NCBI GenBank assembly: GCA_028280195.1
Contig: JANQMH010000102.1
Location: forward strand, 1 to 64,000
Length of the DNA stretch: 64,000 bases
Direction: 5' to 3'
Source: Exilibacterium sp.
GTDB lineage: Bacteria; Pseudomonadota; Gammaproteobacteria; Pseudomonadales; Cellvibrionaceae
The notes under the pieces were generated by a model. That model searched no databases, was not told where the DNA came from, and saw only the letters and a list, made by a program, of their open reading frames with translations. Position 1 is the stretch's first letter, and each line of letters starts with the position of its first letter. The position numbers were made by a program, and so were the translations under genes. Positions 17,661 through 26,556 of the stretch are shown one piece after another.

Positions 17661-19856
17661 GTGCCGCGGCGGCTGGCAATAGCGGCGGGCCTGGCGGCGC
17701 TGTTATCGCTGCCGATACTGGCCCTGGCCACGGCCCGGGCGCTGCAGGCACTGCCCGCAGACCTGGGGCAATTGCCGGCGGCGGCGAGAAACACCTTCTT
17801 CGACCGCCACGGCCAGCGCCTGACCGTCACCTACCAGAACCGCTGGAACCTGCACGATCGCGTCGAGTTGCACCGGGTGCCGGCCTTGCTGCAGAGCGCG
17901 GTGTTATTATCGGAGGACAAAAGGTTTCTTGCCCACGGCGGCGTCGACTGGCTGGCGCGCGCCAGCGCCGTGCTGCAGAATCTGCGCGCCGGGCGGGCGG
18001 TGCGCGGCGCCAGCACCATTTCCGAACAGGTAGTGCGCATGCTGCACCCGCGCCCGCGAACGCTGTGGTCGAGGTGGCTCGAGGGCTTTGAGGCCCGGCG
18101 CCTGGAACAGCGCTTCAGCAAACCGGAAATTCTCGAGTTCTATCTCAACCAGGTACCCTACGGCGCCCGCCGCCGCGGCATCGTGCAGGCCGCCGACTAT
18201 TACTTCGATCGCGATCTGTCCACCCTCAATGAAAAGGAAATGCTGGCGCTGGCGGTGCTGGTGCGGGCGCCGCGCTGGCTCGACCCGCGCCGTCACCGCC
18301 CGGCACTGGAGCGCGCCATCGGCCGCCTGGCGCAGCGCGCGGCCGCCTCCGGCCGCCTTGCAATCGATCCCGCCGGCATTCACCGGCAACCGCTGCAGAC
18401 CGCCAGCGGCACACTCACTCACAACCTGGCCCACTTCGTCGCCTTCGCCCGCGCCCAGCCCGAGACGCCCTTACAGGGGCGCGTCGATACCAGTATCGAC
18501 GCCGAGTTGCAGCAAAAGGTACAGGCCGTACTCGATACCCGCCTGGACCGGCTGGCGGCCAGCAATGCCGGCAACGGCGCCGCCCTGGTGGTGGACCACC
18601 ACAGCAATACCATCGTCAGCTGGGCCGTGGGCCACGCCGGCCGGCCCGGCAAGGCCTACGGCGACATCAATGCGGTGACCGTCAGGCGGCAGCCGGGCTC
18701 GGCGCTGAAGCCGCTGCTGTACGCCCAGGCGCTGAGCCGCGGCTGGAGCGCCGCCACCCTGCTCGACGACGCGCCGCTGGAACAGCGCGTCGGCACCGGC
18801 ATGCACACTTACCACAACTACAGCAGGGCCCACTACGGCCCCGTGTCGCTGCGCGAGGCGCTGGGCAACTCGCTGAATATACCAGCGGTGCGCGCCATCC
18901 AGTACATCGGTGCCGAGCGCTTTCTGTATTTTCTCCACAACCTCGGTTTTACCAGCCTGGCCGGGCACCCCAATGTCTACGGTGACGGCCTGGCGCTGGG
19001 CAACGGCGAAGTCAGTCTTTACGAACTGGTGCAGGCCTATGCCGCGCTGGCGCGCATGGGGGATTTCAAGCCGCTGGGCTATTTACAAACCCGGCAGCAC
19101 ACCCCGCGGCAAAACCCCCACGGCGGCAACGGCACGGCGCGGGGCCGGCGGGTGCTGTCGGAGGATGTGGCCAGCCTGGTGGCCGATATCCTGGCGGACC
19201 CCGGCGCCCGCGAAAAGGAATTCGGCCGCGATTCGATTCTGAACTTCCCCCACCAGACCGCGGTGAAAACCGGCACTTCCAGCGACTACCGCGACGCCTG
19301 GGCGCTCGGCTTCAACGACCGCTTCAGCGCCGGGGTGTGGATTGGCAATCTGGACTACAGCGCCATGCACGAGGTCACCGGCTCCACCGGACCGGCGCCG
19401 GTGCTGCGCGCCATTTTCAACGAGGTCAACCGCCACCGCCGGGTCAGGCCGCTTTACTTCAGCAATAAACTGGTCAAGCGGCGCATTTGCGCCGACAGCG
19501 CTGCGCCCGCCAGCGGCAACTGCCGCGCTCGCGACGAATGGTTTCTGCCCGGTGCGCCGCTCACACCGCCGGCCGCCGACACGGCAATCCGGTTGAGAAA
19601 ACCCAGCCCGGGGCTGATGCTGGCAATGGACCCGCGCATTCCCGACCACCTGGAATACTTCGAGTTTGCCCTGAGCCCGTCCAGCCGCATCAAAAAAGTC
19701 AACTGGTTCATCAACGACAGACTGGTTGCCAGCACCACAGACCACCGCTACGCCTGGCCGCTGCAGCGCGGCAGCTTTCGCGCCCGCGCAGAAGTGCTAA
19801 CCGCCGATAATGAGCTACCCTTACAGACGGCAGTGGTGACTTACCACGTTCAGTAA
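17661..19856 (+). CDS. pbpC: Penicillin-binding protein 1C
   Basis: A GTG start three bases after the macroglobulin stop gives 731 residues. One N-terminal membrane anchor is present. The GT51 glycosyltransferase motifs are LSEDKRF (Glu about 85), RGASTISEQ and EFYLNQVPYG. The transpeptidase motifs are SALK (Ser about 347), SLN and KTG (about 536). A C-terminal BiPBP_C-like Ig domain follows (KVNWFINDRLVA). All catalytic residues appear intact. The enzyme polymerises and cross-links peptidoglycan in the periplasm. Co-transcription with the macroglobulin gene is conserved in proteobacteria. Confidence 0.95.
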   Translation: MPRRLAIAAGLAALLSLPILALATARALQALPADLGQLPAAARNTFFDRHGQRLTVTYQNRWNLHDRVELHRVPALLQSAVLLSEDKRFLAHGGVDWLARASAVLQNLRAGRAVRGASTISEQVVRMLHPRPRTLWSRWLEGFEARRLEQRFSKPEILEFYLNQVPYGARRRGIVQAADYYFDRDLSTLNEKEMLALAVLVRAPRWLDPRRHRPALERAIGRLAQRAAASGRLAIDPAGIHRQPLQTASGTLTHNLAHFVAFARAQPETPLQGRVDTSIDAELQQKVQAVLDTRLDRLAASNAGNGAALVVDHHSNTIVSWAVGHAGRPGKAYGDINAVTVRRQPGSALKPLLYAQALSRGWSAATLLDDAPLEQRVGTGMHTYHNYSRAHYGPVSLREALGNSLNIPAVRAIQYIGAERFLYFLHNLGFTSLAGHPNVYGDGLALGNGEVSLYELVQAYAALARMGDFKPLGYLQTRQHTPRQNPHGGNGTARGRRVLSEDVASLVADILADPGAREKEFGRDSILNFPHQTAVKTGTSSDYRDAWALGFNDRFSAGVWIGNLDYSAMHEVTGSTGPAPVLRAIFNEVNRHRRVRPLYFSNKLVKRRICADSAAPASGNCRARDEWFLPGAPLTPPAADTAIRLRKPSPGLMLAMDPRIPDHLEYFEFALSPSSRIKKVNWFINDRLVASTTDHRYAWPLQRGSFRARAEVLTADNELPLQTAVVTYHVQ

Positions 19857-19896
19857 GCGGGCGTATCGACACGGTATTTGCTTTGGAGGGCAGGCT

Positions 19897-20646
19897 ATGC
19901 GCACACCGACCATCCCTTTTCCCCTGATCATCGATGAATTGCAGACCGGCGATCTGTTTTTCTGCCGCGGTTTGCTGTGGAGCAGCCGCTGGATCGAGTT
20001 CATCACCGGCAGCAAGTGGTCGCATGTCGCCGTGGTGGTGAGACCGCGGGATATCGGCCTCGAAGGTGTGCCCGATGAGCCCTATCTGTGGGAGGCCACC
20101 AGTATCGAGGGCAGCGATATTCTCACCGGCAGGCGCAAAACCGGGCCCATGCTGGTGCGTATGTGGCTGCGTCTGCAGGAGTACCTCGACAGCGGCAACT
20201 ACCGCCTGTTCGGCGTGCGCTACCTGCAGACGCCGCGCACCCAGGACCTGTTTGCCGGCCTCGCCAGCATCATCAAGGACAACGCCGTGCAGGACTCGCG
20301 CTACCCGGAAGAACTGCAAATGATGAAGGACTACCTGAAACAGCGTTACTTCACCAGCCGCCAGCAGCGCACCTTTTTCTGCAGTGAACTGGTGGCGGAA
20401 ACCTATACCTCCATGCAGCTGATGCCGCAGCAGCCGGCGGCGCCAAGTTACGGCCCGCGCGACTTTTCCCAGCGCGGTTATCTGCCGCTGCTGAAACGCG
20501 CGGCGCTGAGCCCGGAAGTCTATCTCGGGGCGCATACACGGGAGGAATTGCAGCGCCAGCTCAGCTCGGTAAGAGAACGCTTTGCACCGCAGTGGCAGGC
20601 AGTCCTAGCCCCGCGGCAATGCGCCGATAGCCAGGCTGATCGCTGA
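19897..20646 (+). CDS. Permuted papain-fold (YiiX/NlpC-P60-like) cysteine peptidase
   Basis: The product has 249 residues with no signal peptide, and GGAGGG precedes the ATG. The features are GDLFFCRG, then the KWSHVAVVV histidine motif and the TFFCSELVAETY cysteine motif. This His-before-Cys order marks circularly permuted NlpC/P60 enzymes such as YiiX and LRAT-like acyl hydrolases. The substrate could be a peptide, lipid or amide and is not predictable. Its 3' end overlaps the convergent LuxR-TPR gene by 86 bases. It follows pbpC by 40 bases and may share its transcript. Confidence 0.8.
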   Translation: MRTPTIPFPLIIDELQTGDLFFCRGLLWSSRWIEFITGSKWSHVAVVVRPRDIGLEGVPDEPYLWEATSIEGSDILTGRRKTGPMLVRMWLRLQEYLDSGNYRLFGVRYLQTPRTQDLFAGLASIIKDNAVQDSRYPEELQMMKDYLKQRYFTSRQQRTFFCSELVAETYTSMQLMPQQPAAPSYGPRDFSQRGYLPLLKRAALSPEVYLGAHTREELQRQLSSVRERFAPQWQAVLAPRQCADSQADR

Positions 20647-22210
20647 GATGGCGAAACATGGGATCGCACAGCCAGTGCAGTAACATCGGCGCGCGCTGCT
20701 GCAACGCGCGCTCGATATAGTCCATGGCGGCGGCACGATCGCCGCCCGCCACCAGGCACATGGCGGCAAACAGCGGCGAGATGAACTCCGTCTCAGCCCG
20801 TCGCTGCAATTCATCGAGCAGCGCCTGCTGCCGCCCGCACTCGCCCATGCGCCCGTAGATATAGCCGAGCACCGCCAGTAAGTGCGGGTGGCGCCGGCTC
20901 AGCTCAATGGCGCGGCGGGTGTACTTCTCGGCGATCGACAGCTGCCCGACTTCCGCATGGGTCGCCGCCAGCCACCCCAGGGCACGGATATTCAGCGGCT
21001 CCATTTCGATACAGCGTTGCAGCTCGGCGATGGCCTGCTCGTAGAGACCGCGCGAGCGGTACACATGGCCGACGTGAATATACAGCGGCGCCGACAGCGG
21101 ATCGAGGTCCTGGGCCCGCAGCACCAGGGCCAGGGCCTCGTCAAACCGGCACTGCAGCATACACAGGTAGGAGTACCAGGCGTAGCTCCAGCTGTAGTTT
21201 TCATTCAGGTCGAGAGCGCGACGAAAACCCTGCTCGGCGCGCTCGAAATCCCAGTCGAAGACCATGTGGCTGTAGGCCAGCGAAGTCTGCGCCTGCGCCG
21301 ACAGCGGCTCCAATTGCACTGCCGCCTGCGCGGCGTCCCTGGCTTTTTGGAAAATATCCGCCGCCGGCATACCGGTATACATACCGAGCTGATGGCAGGC
21401 ATCAGCGATGCCGACGTAGGCGAGGGTGAAGTCGGCGCCGGCGTTTACCGACTGCTGAAACAGTTCCAGGCTGCTGGCAATATCCGCGGGCGTGCGTTTG
21501 TTCCAGAAAAAACGCCCGCGCCAGAAATAGTGCGCTGCTTCAGTGTGCGCCGCCGAGCGGTGCGCATCATTCTCCGCCGGCGCCGCTTTGAGGCGCGCGG
21601 CAATGGCCGCCGCGATCGAGGCCTGGGTGGCAAATACCTGCTGCAGCGTACAGGGGTACTCCGATATCAGCAGTTCACTGTCATCGACACAGTCCCTGAC
21701 GCCGATGCGGATACGCAGCTGCTCGCCGCTGAAAGTGATCAGGCCCTCCACCATATGGGTGGCCTGCAGCTGGCGGGCAATGGCCGCGCGCTGCAGGCCC
21801 ATATGCTGCAGCCGCTGCGGTGATTCCGGCGCCAGCACCTGCAGCCGGTGGGCGTTGGTCAATACCTGGATAATGGCCTCTGCCAGGCCCTGGGCGACAT
21901 AGCTCTGGCGCGCCCCGGCGCCGGAACTGCGAAACGGCAGCACGGCGATACGCGGACCGCGCCGGGGCGGCGCATGGCTGCCGTTTTTCGCTTGCAGTTC
22001 GGCCTGCAGGAACAGCATCGAGGCCTCGGTGCGATTGCTGACCTCGAGCCGCTCGATAATGGTGGCGACATGGTTTTTAGCCGTGCCGCGCGCGATCCCC
22101 AGCAACTCGCCGATATCCAGGTTGGTAAAGCCCTTGGCGACCAGGCTGAGAATTTCCCGTTGCCGGCCGGTCAGCGCTGCGGCCTGCAAACTCTGCAAAG
22201 CTGTATTCAT
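20561..22210 (-). CDS. LuxR-type regulator with TPR sensor domain
   Basis: The ATG at 22210 (GGACGAG upstream) gives 549 residues. A LuxR/GerE helix-turn-helix lies at the N-terminus (about 13-61: LTGRQREILSLVAKG, GTAKNHVATIIERL). This N-terminal position is unusual for LuxR proteins. Next comes a TolB-like/adenylate-cyclase-associated segment (IAVLPFRSSG, QGLAEAIIQVL) at about 95-200, then TPR-like repeats at about 240-520. The overall layout matches CadC/cyclase-type regulators with TolB-N and TPR modules, but with a LuxR rather than an OmpR DNA-binding domain. It is divergent from 22343-23071, which may be its target. Confidence 0.8.
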   Translation of the reverse strand: MNTALQSLQAAALTGRQREILSLVAKGFTNLDIGELLGIARGTAKNHVATIIERLEVSNRTEASMLFLQAELQAKNGSHAPPRRGPRIAVLPFRSSGAGARQSYVAQGLAEAIIQVLTNAHRLQVLAPESPQRLQHMGLQRAAIARQLQATHMVEGLITFSGEQLRIRIGVRDCVDDSELLISEYPCTLQQVFATQASIAAAIAARLKAAPAENDAHRSAAHTEAAHYFWRGRFFWNKRTPADIASSLELFQQSVNAGADFTLAYVGIADACHQLGMYTGMPAADIFQKARDAAQAAVQLEPLSAQAQTSLAYSHMVFDWDFERAEQGFRRALDLNENYSWSYAWYSYLCMLQCRFDEALALVLRAQDLDPLSAPLYIHVGHVYRSRGLYEQAIAELQRCIEMEPLNIRALGWLAATHAEVGQLSIAEKYTRRAIELSRRHPHLLAVLGYIYGRMGECGRQQALLDELQRRAETEFISPLFAAMCLVAGGDRAAAMDYIERALQQRAPMLLHWLCDPMFRHLSDQPGYRRIAAGLGLPATAVQSVLLPS

Positions 22211-22342
22211 CGCTCGTCCATAGGCCATGCGGCATATAGTGAAAACAGGTGGGCTGCCACAGTATAGCCAAGGACGGCAACCGCTGCGCTGCCGCCAGAA
22301 CATCCATAACACTGAAGTGCATCAACTGTAAGGAGAATACCT

Positions 22343-23071
22343 GTGAACAGCAAAGCCCATACCCCCAATAGTCGAGTCGATTTTCAAGGCATCGCCCACG
22401 AGGTGGTCGCAGAACTGGTCAACGATCTCGACTTCAAGGAACTGGACCACCACCACTGCGGCTGCTATCAGGGCCTGCTCGCCAATACGCTGGCACAGAC
22501 CAACCCTGACGACAGCGCCGACAAGGCGATAAAAGACTATCTGGCGGATATCGATCGGCGCTGGAACGATCTGCCGGCGCCGGCTGCGGAGCCCGACGAG
22601 GCAGATATCCTCGCCATGGCCAGCCTGGTTTACCATCTGTTCGGCTTTATCGCCGAGGTGGCCGGATTGACGCTGCCGCCCACCCCCGGGCAGGGTACGC
22701 TGGAGAAGCTGGCGCGGCTGGTTCGCGCAAAGTACGAGCTGATTTTCAAAGCTATCAGCGAACTGAAGAAAATGATGGATGTCTCCGATGCCACCAGGCG
22801 GGTGAAGTACTTTATCGGTGGCATGTATATTCTTTACAAAGGCGGCTTCAGCGCGCGCGAGGTCTATAAAATCATCTGGGCCGACCTGTCCTGGACCGAG
22901 AAAGCCTGGCGCATCACCGTGGTACTGGCACAACTGGTGCTGATGGTGGTTTCCGGCGGCGCCAGCGCCATTGCCAAAGCGGTGGCGGCAGCGGCCTATC
23001 TGCTGCTGATCATCGACGATCTGCGCAGGATTCTGGGCAGCGAAGCCGCGCTGCAGGCAGCCACGGCCTAA
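22343..23071 (+). CDS. Unknown protein with C-terminal hydrophobic segment
   Basis: A GTG start with AAGGAG upstream gives 242 residues. The N-terminal half is acidic and helical, with a HHHCGCY cluster near residues 36-42. The C-terminal third contains two hydrophobic stretches (about 185-200 and 205-222) that could be membrane helices or a buried hairpin. No family was recognised. It is divergent from the LuxR-TPR regulator, and the intergenic gap of 132 bases probably contains both promoters. Confidence 0.65.
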   Translation: MNSKAHTPNSRVDFQGIAHEVVAELVNDLDFKELDHHHCGCYQGLLANTLAQTNPDDSADKAIKDYLADIDRRWNDLPAPAAEPDEADILAMASLVYHLFGFIAEVAGLTLPPTPGQGTLEKLARLVRAKYELIFKAISELKKMMDVSDATRRVKYFIGGMYILYKGGFSAREVYKIIWADLSWTEKAWRITVVLAQLVLMVVSGGASAIAKAVAAAAYLLLIIDDLRRILGSEAALQAATA

Positions 23072-23143
23072 GTGCACAACCGGCAGGCGATACATCGCAA
23101 GCGATGGCGATGCATGGCGGGCTGGGGAATGCCCTGGAAACTG

Positions 23144-23182
23144 TTTTACCGCTCTCGGCCGCAACAGGTCGGGAGCGGTAAA
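23144..23182 (+). terminator. Long hairpin after 22343-23071
   Basis: TTTACCGCTC (23145-23154) pairs perfectly with GAGCGGTAAA (23173-23182). The loop contains CTCGGCC- and GGTCGGG-like sequences also seen at the tips of the MITE-like element at 43839-43993. It may act as a terminator or be a relic of a small inverted-repeat element. Confidence 0.5.
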
Positions 23183-23258
23183 GTGTATGTGTCCACACAA
23201 TCCATAATTAGATGTGTTAGCTCAGACTTGATAATTCGCCCCGATCCAAGTTGAGCTT

Positions 23259-23489
23259 TTAGACAACAGCGACATCGAAATCGCTCTTTATTGACAGAAT
23301 GCCCTGTTCAAGAGCGGAAGCTATTTTTACAGCCCCCGGCATAGTTTTGTTTTTAGTGCATTCTTGCACTACATCTGGAGTAAGGTAAACGGCCTTGAAT
23401 AAGCCAGCGATACTATCGAGCAGGCCTAGCCGACTAAGTACGATTAGCGGTGTAGCGCCCGCTACAAAAATATCCATATCTGTCCTCAA
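23259..23489 (-). pseudogene. Truncated DUF3368-type PIN toxin
   Basis: The 76-residue product shows the start of a PIN/DUF3368 fold: VAGATPLIVLSRLGLLD, then LTPDVVQECT and GAVKIASALEQGILSI. The first acidic residue of the active site (usually D-x-S-P-L-I) is Gly here. The second half with the remaining acidic residues is absent; compare the 142-residue homologue at 33271-33699. It overlaps its antitoxin gene by four bases. It is probably a decayed toxin. Confidence 0.65.
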
Positions 23490-23806
23490 ACAGTAATATC
23501 TGAATCCGGCACATCGTCGTCATAATCGATAACAGGTATACCCGCTTTGCCCGCCTCGATCATAAATTCTTCGATAGATAACTCAGCTAATTTGGCAGCT
23601 TGGCCCATTGTGAGCGCTTCATTTTTGTAGAGATTCAACGCAATGACCAGGCGAGAACCATGATCCATCAAGGCCTGGTCAACAGGTATGGCGTAATAGA
23701 GGGCGGTGCCGTTCTTAGTGAGGAAGAAGCTTTCGCCGGCCGCTGCTTTCTCCGGCAATTGACTGCTCAAGCCCCGTAGTTCACGTATGCCGATAGACCC
23801 GATCAT
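23486..23806 (-). CDS. Antitoxin with Phd-like N-terminus and UPF0175-like C-terminus
   Basis: The product has 106 residues. The first ~50 (SIGIRELRGLSSQLPEKAAAGESFFLTKNG) match Phd/YefM antitoxins, which bind DNA and neutralise toxins. The remainder (LYKNEALTMGQAAKLAELSIEEFMIEA, then GIPVIDYDDD) matches UPF0175, the usual partner of DUF3368 PIN toxins. The neighbour at 23259-23489 is the broken toxin. The fusion would combine both DNA-binding types. Confidence 0.75.
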   Translation of the reverse strand: MIGSIGIRELRGLSSQLPEKAAAGESFFLTKNGTALYYAIPVDQALMDHGSRLVIALNLYKNEALTMGQAAKLAELSIEEFMIEAGKAGIPVIDYDDDVPDSDITV

Positions 23807-23962
23807 ATATCACCCCCAATGCGTCACAATATGGGTACTTTCTGAATGCCGCCATAATAGCTCAGATATCACTAGACCGAGGTGACATGGAAACTGGGGG
23901 AAGTTGGCTAGCGCCATTTATGCCTGCTTTATTTGCCGCTTCTGCTCTCTAAGAATTCAAGC

Positions 23963-24098
23963 CTTGTCCAGTTTTAGTAAAACAGCAGTGTCCATCAGTG
24001 TGCCTCCGTGACAAATAATCAATAAAAGCAATAGCTTAACGACACCCATGCACACCCCAAAACACTAGTCAAAAATTCGAGTCCCGTTCGCCAGCCAT
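23963..24098 (+). repeat. att-like repeat copy A (tRNA 3'-end-like core)
   Basis: The core TTCGAGTCCCGTTCGCCAGCC (24076-24096, tRNA T-arm/acceptor-like) is preceded by TTGTCCAGTTTT-GTAAA and CAATAGCTTA blocks. The same blocks, in the same order over the same ~136 bases, occur at 34979-35115. It is likely a scar of integration into a tRNA gene. Confidence 0.55.
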
Positions 24099-24388
24099 AT
24101 TTCTTCTTTAAAATCAATTGCTTAAGCTGTTTTTTTGCTTTCTCTGCCGCACTTCTGTTAGGAGAGGTCTCTATCGGAAGCAAAAGCTGTATTCCGAATA
24201 GTTATTTTCATTTACAACTCCATCATCAACGGCACATTGCCACGCTTCAGAATAGAACTCATCATCAGAAGGCTCGTAATTGGCCCCTCCCAAATTAACT
24301 GTATATATAGCGACAACCCTTCTGCTGCTGTTTTAAATTATTGCAACATCCATCTTTCACCTCTATATCAAACGGATAATAAACTAAT
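24099..24388 (-). pseudogene. Gene remnant in an AT-rich gap
   Basis: An open frame without a start codon (24171-24332, minus strand) encodes about 53 residues with a coherent acidic sequence (NLGGANYEPSDDEFYSEAWQ). It may be the end of a lost gene. Nothing else was seen between copy A and the secreted protein gene. Confidence 0.3.
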
Positions 24389-25240
24389 TTAAAACCCACA
24401 GTTTTCAGGAGTTAAAGTTGCTTTATGGTATGGAGTTTTATTTTTGTCGATTAGCTTGAGTTGAATATCAAACCCTGCCATTAGTATTGCTTTATAGTCT
24501 TCAGGAAAACACATCGATTGCTTGAATTTCTCAATTAAGTCATTTTGTCTACTTTCAACCCCACTCTTTAGCTTGCTAGAAGTGCTCATCAGAATAGTAA
24601 TTGTTTTTCCTGTTTTATACGCACCCTCAAGAACCATATCTTCATTTACTTTTGCAAACCGAGCCCTACTTAGCTTGTTCAGTTGATCAGTGTACTTGTC
24701 CATTATTTCATCAATTGATATTTGCTGTTGGTAGATTGAATCTGCTGATGGGACTTCTGTATGACAAAAATTGTTAACTATCTGTTCTCCATCTCTTTGT
24801 AAGGCATGTGATATTACACGACTATTCTTTGGTCTAAAAATTAAACTCCGTATCGTTGACCCATTACCTACAACACCTTTTCTTTCAGTGTTGGAAAGAC
24901 CACTGTAAAACCATACATTTTCTACTTGCTTTCTTGTTAGTCTGTCATAGTAAGTGATACAGCATTTATAGTTTTTAGTTAAGTAGAAAGAACCAAATAT
25001 TTTTTCATCAGGAATTATTGCCGCATAAAATGGGGCTGTTTGGTTATTGGAAATGGACTTGAATTGTCCGTCGTAACTCATAAAAAAGCCCTCAAACTCT
25101 TGCTTACTATCTATTTTTTCATTAAGGCAGGCACCCGAAAAAAATTCAGCGATAATCTTGCTTTCTTCTGCTCGTGCGTGAATGGTAAATAATATTAAAG
25201 TAATAAACACAATAGCTATTAAATTATTTTTTTGTGACAC
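24389..25240 (-). CDS. Secreted protein of unknown function, AT-rich
   Basis: The 283-residue product starts with a clear signal peptide (about 1-24, ending HARAEE). The mature part is polar, with four to five cysteines (GACLN, KCCITYY, NFCHTEV, SMCFPED, ENCGF). No family was recognised. Codon use is AT-rich, unlike the flanking core genes, which indicates acquired DNA. It stands alone between att-like copy A and an integrase remnant. Confidence 0.65.
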   Translation of the reverse strand: MSQKNNLIAIVFITLILFTIHARAEESKIIAEFFSGACLNEKIDSKQEFEGFFMSYDGQFKSISNNQTAPFYAAIIPDEKIFGSFYLTKNYKCCITYYDRLTRKQVENVWFYSGLSNTERKGVVGNGSTIRSLIFRPKNSRVISHALQRDGEQIVNNFCHTEVPSADSIYQQQISIDEIMDKYTDQLNKLSRARFAKVNEDMVLEGAYKTGKTITILMSTSSKLKSGVESRQNDLIEKFKQSMCFPEDYKAILMAGFDIQLKLIDKNKTPYHKATLTPENCGF

Positions 25241-25260
25241 TGCAATTTCCTCATTAAAAT

Positions 25261-25354
25261 CAAGTTATTGATCCGCGCTTCTCAACAGCCATTCCAAATT
25301 TATTGGCTACCCTGAAGTATGATGTGCAACCCTCAACATACAATCAATAACTTG
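25261..25354. repeat. 12-bp perfect inverted repeat, 70-base spacer
   Basis: CAAGTTATTGAT (25261-25272) and ATCAATAACTTG (25343-25354) flank a gap with no gene, just upstream of 24389-25240. They may be recombinase arm sites or ends of a lost element. Confidence 0.5.
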
Positions 25355-25537
25355 GAAACATTAGAAGAAATCGCAAAACATCAATATGTAGGTACTAAAC
25401 GCCCCTAGGAGAGCCTTCTTTCTCACCTCAATAATTTAGTTATTTTCGGGGAGCCAGTAAAAAAACTACCCGCAAGCAATGAAACCAGGGCTAAGAGTAA
25501 TACTTAGGTAGCTGATATAACCTTCTCAGAATACTTC

Positions 25538-25849
25538 TTATTTCTGCCTCTCAGGCTTTGCAAGCTCTAGCTTATCGCTCTCAGAGTTAAGGTATTTCCC
25601 ATAGATATTGAGTGTCATTTCCAATCCATGGCCAAGCTGGTTAGCGATAAATGCCGGGTTAAAGCCCGCAGTCAGTGCAAGACTAGCATAGGTATGCCGA
25701 CAGTTATAGGCAATGCGGTATTCGATATTGGCGGTTTGTAGCGCTATTTTCCACACCCTATTTAACATACCTGCGTCCAGATGAGGGCCATCCTGAGTAT
25801 TTAGAAAGATATAACTTTTCTTAAAGCGGGTGATGTCGGCTTTTAACTT
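25538..25849 (-). pseudogene. C-terminal remnant of a tyrosine recombinase (integrase)
   Basis: The open frame contains YNCRHTYASLALTAG, then ANQLGHGLEMTLNIYGKYL. These are the RHxxY-box pattern with the catalytic Arg, His and terminal Tyr. The frame is closed upstream by a stop at 25850-25852, so the N-terminal two thirds are missing. It is closely similar to the remnant at 34070-34508 (shared LDAG, YNCRHTY and QLGH motifs), so the two derive from related elements. Confidence 0.8.
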
Positions 25850-25914
25850 TCAGAGTGGCAAGATACTAAAAGGCCGTGACCCGGGTTTAGGCCCGATGCA
25901 GCCAGGCAGCGCAC

Positions 25915-25936
25915 AAGCCCGACCTAAGCCGGGCTT
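25915..25936 (-). terminator. Hairpin after the frameshifted ORF pair
   Basis: AAGCCCG and CGGGCTT form a 7-bp stem with an 8-base loop, just downstream of the minus-strand reading frame ending at 25950. There is no clear T-run. Confidence 0.35.
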
Positions 25937-25949
25937 ACGCAAACGGCTG

Positions 25950-26448
25950 TTAGGTTGCCTGGTCTCTGGTTCTCACTCGGTGTTCCAAGCTGGCCAACAA
26001 GGCATCACCGCGCTCCAATATCCAGTCCAATAAGAGCGCGTAACCATGCCGAGTCTTTCGAGAGGTATCCCAGTACTCTTCCGATTGCAGTATCGGTTTC
26101 ACCATCAGACAGAAGTACTGATAGGCCGCAGTGACGTCGTACAAGTCATCAAAGATGATCAAGCAGAAAGGTGTTATCCGGATCGGTTGCCTGTGTAGAT
26201 TGACACGCCGAATCTGGCTCAGATGCAGCGCCTCGTGCATCAGTGCGTTTAGCAGTGGACTCGCCAGCATCCAGCACAGAGCGTTGTCCCGCTTCCCACC
26301 GTTGCCACCAGAGTTGATCAGGTTCTGGTCCCTGCTCAATCTGGAGGCTGGGATGGACGTAGACGCCCAGGGTGACGTTATCCCCATCGCTACCAAGGCT
26401 GGCAGGTTGAATGCTGTCTGATCGAATGCTACTTAAGCGTATCAGCAT
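25950..26448 (-). pseudogene. Frameshifted gene of unknown function
   Basis: Two overlapping minus-strand frames look like halves of one protein. The N-terminal part (about 26448-26330) includes TLGVYVHPSLQIEQG. The C-terminal part, in another frame, includes NALMHEALHLSQIRRV and RHGYALLLDWILERGDALL, ending at 25950. The second half reads like a real helical protein. I do not recognise the family. GC content is higher than in the surrounding AT-rich DNA, so it came from a different source. Confidence 0.45.
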
Positions 26449-26519
26449 ACAGGTTGTTTAGTCGGCATTTGTATCGGCAAGCATTACGGTAAGGCTTTGT
26501 TTTGGCTACAGTTTTCTAA

Positions 26520-26556
26520 GCCCGTCTCTGTGTAAAACCACCACACAGAGACGGGC
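26520..26556. terminator. 14-bp perfect hairpin
   Basis: GCCCGTCTCTGTGT and ACACAGAGACGGGC with a 9-base A/C loop form one of the strongest stems in the window. It could terminate transcription from either side, although no T-run follows. Confidence 0.5.
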
